Shown here: positions 38,233-40,901 of the stretch, one piece after another
Layout: each line of letters opens with the position of its first letter
Numbering within the stretch: the stretch's first letter is position 1
Virus record (IMG/VR): IMGVR_UViG_3300042566_000137
Span: 1 to 40,901 of that record
Source: a virus
DNA: 40,901 nucleotides
Strand: one strand, 5' to 3'
Program-made: the position numbers and the translations under genes
Notes under the pieces: model-generated
Seen by the model: only the letters and a program-made list of their open reading frames with translations
Told to the model about the DNA's origin: nothing
The model's database searches: none

Positions 38233-39356
38233 AGCTCCGCAGATGCAGTCCAAGAACCGTAGTACATATAGGCAGTTCCAGAAAATCCCAACGCTGTGTT
38301 GAAACCTTCTGTAGTATATGATTGAGCGACAACACTGGTTGTATTTAACCAACCTGAACCGTTATATACACTCCATTGCCCAGATGTTCCTGGAATTGGA
38401 AGGTTTGTGTTTATAAATGTAATCGTAACAGCATCAGTTCTCATTGTGACTGGGTATTTTATCCAATTACCGTACGCAGCATTAGTGGCATATGTATTAA
38501 CAACTCCAGAACTAAACATTCCCGTTGCTAAGGCTGAGTTATTGGTCGCAACAACGTTTGTTGAGCTGCTTTTGCAGAAATACCGCTGACACAAAGCCAA
38601 CTCAGTACCATAATGTCTGTATTCAAATGAAGTAGCTTGTGTGCCTTTTTCAAGCTGAACCCCAGTAATGTAGAAGGTAGCACCGTTTGTACCGACTACG
38701 GATGTTGCGCCTGTGGCTGTAACAAAGTTACCTGCCGACCAAGCACCAGCAGTTCCGCTAAATGTGCTACCTGTACCAATACTAAAATCGATACTAATAC
38801 CTACACCATTATTTGTTAACCATGTTCCTGATGTATCGCCAGCAATAGTTATTGATTTCTGCTCCCAAGTATTTGCAGAAGATATTGTGTATGAAAAAGG
38901 ATAAGACCGATTTGCAGCGCTATTTCTTAATGCGCCACCAAATGTACCAGTTAATGAACTACGCACCCAAAAAGACAAAGTTACGGTAGCCGCATTCGCA
39001 GTTCCCCAGCCTAAATCTGCTATGTTAAATCCTTCAATTCGCTGGTCTATGAAGTAAAAATCGCTTGCGCCTAATGAGGTTGAGGCAAGTGATGTAGTTC
39101 CTAAATAATTAGTAAAACCAGCTGGCGGTGTTACAGACCCAGCGTTTTGTTGAATACTAAATTTAGATGTTTGAGATAACGCAGCGCTCCATCTATCAAG
39201 CGTATAGGTTGAAACTGAAGGAGTAACACTAGCACCAGCGTATCTTTGGTCAATACGACAGTCGCCATTAATTATTCTATTTTTAAATACTGAACTAATG
39301 GGTGCTAAAACTCCACCGCTTGCATCGTTTATACGATTCACCTGAAGTTGTGACAT
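38229..39356 (-). CDS. Putative receptor-binding tail fibre protein, cassette 2 (375 aa)
   Basis: Paralogue of 566-1708. The N-terminus (QVNRINDASGGVLAPISSV, FKNRIINGD), the region NAATVTLSFWVRSSLTGTFG and the block ITGVQLEKGTQATSFEYRHY are shared. The region after about residue 255 is divergent (for example TNVVATNNSALATGMFSSG), consistent with different ligand specificity. The stop overlaps the 67-residue gene (ATGA) and the start overlaps the upstream gene (TAATG). Receptor binding is inferred. Confidence 0.85.
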   Translation of the reverse strand: MSQLQVNRINDASGGVLAPISSVFKNRIINGDCRIDQRYAGASVTPSVSTYTLDRWSAALSQTSKFSIQQNAGSVTPPAGFTNYLGTTSLASTSLGASDFYFIDQRIEGFNIADLGWGTANAATVTLSFWVRSSLTGTFGGALRNSAANRSYPFSYTISSANTWEQKSITIAGDTSGTWLTNNGVGISIDFSIGTGSTFSGTAGAWSAGNFVTATGATSVVGTNGATFYITGVQLEKGTQATSFEYRHYGTELALCQRYFCKSSSTNVVATNNSALATGMFSSGVVNTYATNAAYGNWIKYPVTMRTDAVTITFINTNLPIPGTSGQWSVYNGSGWLNTTSVVAQSYTTEGFNTALGFSGTAYMYYGSWTASAEL

Positions 39357-39583
39357 TATGCAACTCCTAATAGTGCTTTAACTTCATCGGCAGTTAAACC
39401 AAGTGCAGATAGTTTAGCTAATGCAGAAGTCTTTGTATCAACAGCTACTTGTGCATCCGCTTCAGCTTGTGCAGTTACCGCAGCTAGGTCATAAGTTACT
39501 TCATTGCCTTCTATATCGTAAGCATTATTACCACGAATGGTAACTACTGTTGGGTTTAATTTATAAATAGCCTCGTGGTTCAT
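39356..39583 (-). CDS. Small accessory protein in fibre cassette 2 (75 aa)
   Basis: The product MNHEAIYKLNPTVVTIRGNN continues AYDIEGNEVTYDLAAVTAQAEAD and ends LTADEVKALLGVA. It has a small beta part and then an Ala-rich helix. It occupies the slot held by an unrelated coiled-coil protein (1705-1890) in cassette 1. It may be a fibre tip or assembly factor. It overlaps both neighbours. Confidence 0.7.
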   Translation of the reverse strand: MNHEAIYKLNPTVVTIRGNNAYDIEGNEVTYDLAAVTAQAEADAQVAVDTKTSALAKLSALGLTADEVKALLGVA

Positions 39584-40110
39584 ACAGCAATCTCCGTAGC
39601 AGAAAGGGAATACGCAGCTGAAGGGTGTACAATAAACGCTGTTCCACCAGCACTAGCACAAGCCATAAAAATTGCATATGTTTGAGTGCTTGTAGTGCCA
39701 GGACTAAAATACATTGTGCTGCCCATTGAAATGTATGTTCCTGGATTACAATAACCACCACTATATGCACCGCCAGCATTTGTTCCGTTAGAGTATACTT
39801 GTGCAAGAGCAGGAACTACAGAACCTGTAGCCATAGCACTTAGCCAATCAACTCTAATTACACTATTTGCTCTTTTTGGGGTTATTGAAATTGTAATTCC
39901 AGTAGCTACAGCGGATGTTGAAGTTGTTGAAATACCTGCAGAATTTTTATCAGACACTTGAACTACTTGAATAACACTACCTGCTTGAGGGCTTTCAGTC
40001 GTAATAATAGTTCCGTTAGAAGCAGGAAGTGTCTGCGTAAAGTTACTAGCAGTTGCAGGCTCTTGGATGGTTATTTGTCCTCCAGCAGAGGACTGCAGAA
40101 CAATACTCAT
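39580..40110 (-). CDS. Fibre cassette protein with QITIQEP N-terminus, copy 2 (176 aa)
   Basis: Begins MSIVLQSSAGGQITIQEP and continues ATASNFTQTLPAS, matching 1894-2490 at the N-terminus; the remainder diverges (for example SVIQVVQVSDKNSAGISTTS). It starts at an ATGA overlap with the HNH gene, whereas copy 1 starts at an ATGA overlap with the fibre itself. No enzymatic motif is visible. Confidence 0.8.
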   Translation of the reverse strand: MSIVLQSSAGGQITIQEPATASNFTQTLPASNGTIITTESPQAGSVIQVVQVSDKNSAGISTTSTSAVATGITISITPKRANSVIRVDWLSAMATGSVVPALAQVYSNGTNAGGAYSGGYCNPGTYISMGSTMYFSPGTTSTQTYAIFMACASAGGTAFIVHPSAAYSLSATEIAV

Positions 40111-40526
40111 ATTGTTTCCTTGTAAGTCTGTAGATATTTAATTGCGCTCTTCATGGTCTGTTCAGATTCTTTAAAATGTTCTATTCCTAAATTACAAGCA
40201 GTGCATAACAAACCTCTAATGCTGCCTGTTGTGTGGTTGTGGTCAACGCATAAAGTATTAAGTTTAATATTACATATCTCACAACAACCCCCTAACTTTT
40301 CATACTTTACTGCATATTCATCATAAGTAATGTTTATGCCTTGCGCCTTCCATGCTTTTCCACGGTACTTCTTTACACCTGATTCACTCTTTCTTCTTTT
40401 ATTATCAACTACTCGTTGACACATTTTACAACAAGGTCTTATACCTAAAGGTCTATCATATCTTGGCGTGTACTCTGATGCAGGTTTGTCAATTTTACAC
40501 TTAGAACATACTTTATTTAAAACCAT
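40107..40526 (-). CDS. HNH / endonuclease VII-like protein inside the fibre cassette
   Basis: A 139-residue protein with N-terminal zinc knuckles (CSKCKIDKPASEY; PCCKMC), then YEKLGGCCEICNIKLNTL and the endonuclease VII core CVDHNHTTGSIRGLLCTACN. It lies 2 bases after the fibre stop and overlaps the next gene by ATGA. Cassette 1 lacks it, and there the fibre and QITIQEP genes overlap directly. It looks like a mobile or homing nuclease inserted at a gene junction without damage to coupling. Confidence 0.88.
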   Translation of the reverse strand: MVLNKVCSKCKIDKPASEYTPRYDRPLGIRPCCKMCQRVVDNKRRKSESGVKKYRGKAWKAQGINITYDEYAVKYEKLGGCCEICNIKLNTLCVDHNHTTGSIRGLLCTACNLGIEHFKESEQTMKSAIKYLQTYKETI

Positions 40527-40528
40527 AT

Positions 40529-40901
40529 TTACAAGATAACCCAGCGACTGTTTGACGGTACAGTTACGGTAACACCAGAAGCGATTGTTAAAGCTCCTAC
40601 AGAGTGTGCGTTATTACCTGCAGTGATGGAGTAGCTGGTTGAGATGGTGTTGCTGTGTTCGTATAAACCTTTAGTGGTTTTGTTTGCATCCGTATCTAAA
40701 GGAGACCAAGAAGCAGTAGTACCGTCAGTGGTTAAGTATTCTCCTGCGTTACCAGTCTGAGAAGGTAAAGCATCAACATTAGCCCATGATGTAGCTGTAC
40801 CATTGGTAGTTAAGAACTTACCAGAGTTACCTGTTTGACTTGGTGTGTAGCTTGCTGCTAATGCTTCAGAAGCAGCAGCATTGGTTGCTGAGGTTGCTGC
40901 A
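40529..40901 (-). CDS. Tail fibre protein, C-terminal part (cut by contig end)
   Basis: The frame is open at base 40901 and stops at 40529-40531. The first 42 codons (40775-40901) are identical in DNA to 2841-2967; the last 81 differ but keep the same plan: a repeated SQTGN(A/S)G(E/K)(Y/F)LTT segment and an end IASGVTVTVPSNSRWVIL like the copy's SAQRWIIL. Joined at the repeat to the N-terminal part 2841-3791, it would form an intact in-frame fibre of 398 residues. Confidence 0.88.
   Translation of the reverse strand, partial: AATSATNAAASEALAASYTPSQTGNSGKFLTTNGTATSWANVDALPSQTGNAGEYLTTDGTTASWSPLDTDANKTTKGLYEHSNTISTSYSITAGNNAHSVGALTIASGVTVTVPSNSRWVIL
40775..40901. repeat. 127-bp exact direct repeat, terminal copy
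   Basis: Identical to 2841-2967 and ending at the last base of the window. See the internal copy. It indicates that the contig's right end should join onto base 2968, not onto base 1. Confidence 0.97.

Noticed and set aside
1-40901. Lysogeny or diversity-generating functions (integrase, repressor, reverse transcriptase, invertase)
   Set aside because: No recombinase, reverse transcriptase or repressor motif was found on either strand; any fibre exchange would need homologous recombination.

Overview
The window is a near-complete genome of a lytic, T7-like (podovirus-type) tailed phage, most likely an environmental assembly from a Gram-negative host. Evidence: terminase, portal, scaffold, coat, tail-tube, ejection-protein, holin and M15 endolysin genes stand in podovirus order, together with a T7-type replication set (primase-helicase, family A polymerase, ssDNA-binding protein, 5'-3' exonuclease, PD-(D/E)XK nuclease) and a class II ribonucleotide reductase. 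I see no single-subunit RNA polymerase, integrase, repressor or tRNA; consensus sigma70-type promoters suggest that host RNA polymerase does the transcription. The host cannot be named from the sequence. || Layout: about 10.05-11.0 kb is a divergent intergenic control region. Rightwards (+ strand, 11.0-25.7 kb) lie the early and replication genes: AT-rich micro-genes, a Cys-rich GP88-like protein, a papain-like candidate, primase-helicase, small membrane and zinc proteins, DNA polymerase with an adjacent HNH nuclease, SSB, exonuclease, resolvase-like nuclease, metallophosphoesterase, DUF3310 protein and NrdJ-type reductase. This arm ends in a strong hairpin terminator at 25748-25773. Leftwards (- strand) from 10.02 kb run small and large terminase, portal, two small genes, scaffold, coat and a tail-fibre cassette that is cut off at base 1. 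From 40.9 kb, also leftwards, run a second fibre cassette, small basic proteins, tail tube and nozzle proteins, a collar-domain protein, three ejection-type proteins, holin and endolysin, ending at 25.87 kb against the early arm. Most structural genes are joined by ATGA or TAATG stop/start overlaps. || Topology: the last 127 bases (40775-40901) are an exact copy of 2841-2967, so the contig closes on an internal point and not on its start. Joining there gives a circle of 37,934 bp (2968-40901) with every module in the expected order and an in-frame fibre gene; bases 1-2840 become a side branch carrying an alternative fibre cassette. This means either a mixed population or switchable/tandem receptor-binding cassettes. 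|| Regulation: eight promoters share an exact 17-bp spacer, and several have the extended -10 TGTGGTATAAT. The control region holds five ATAG-N7-CTAT palindromes in 133 bp, three 17-bp TGCCTA-N4-TTAAGCA elements and a GC-rich structured island next to the terminase genes.
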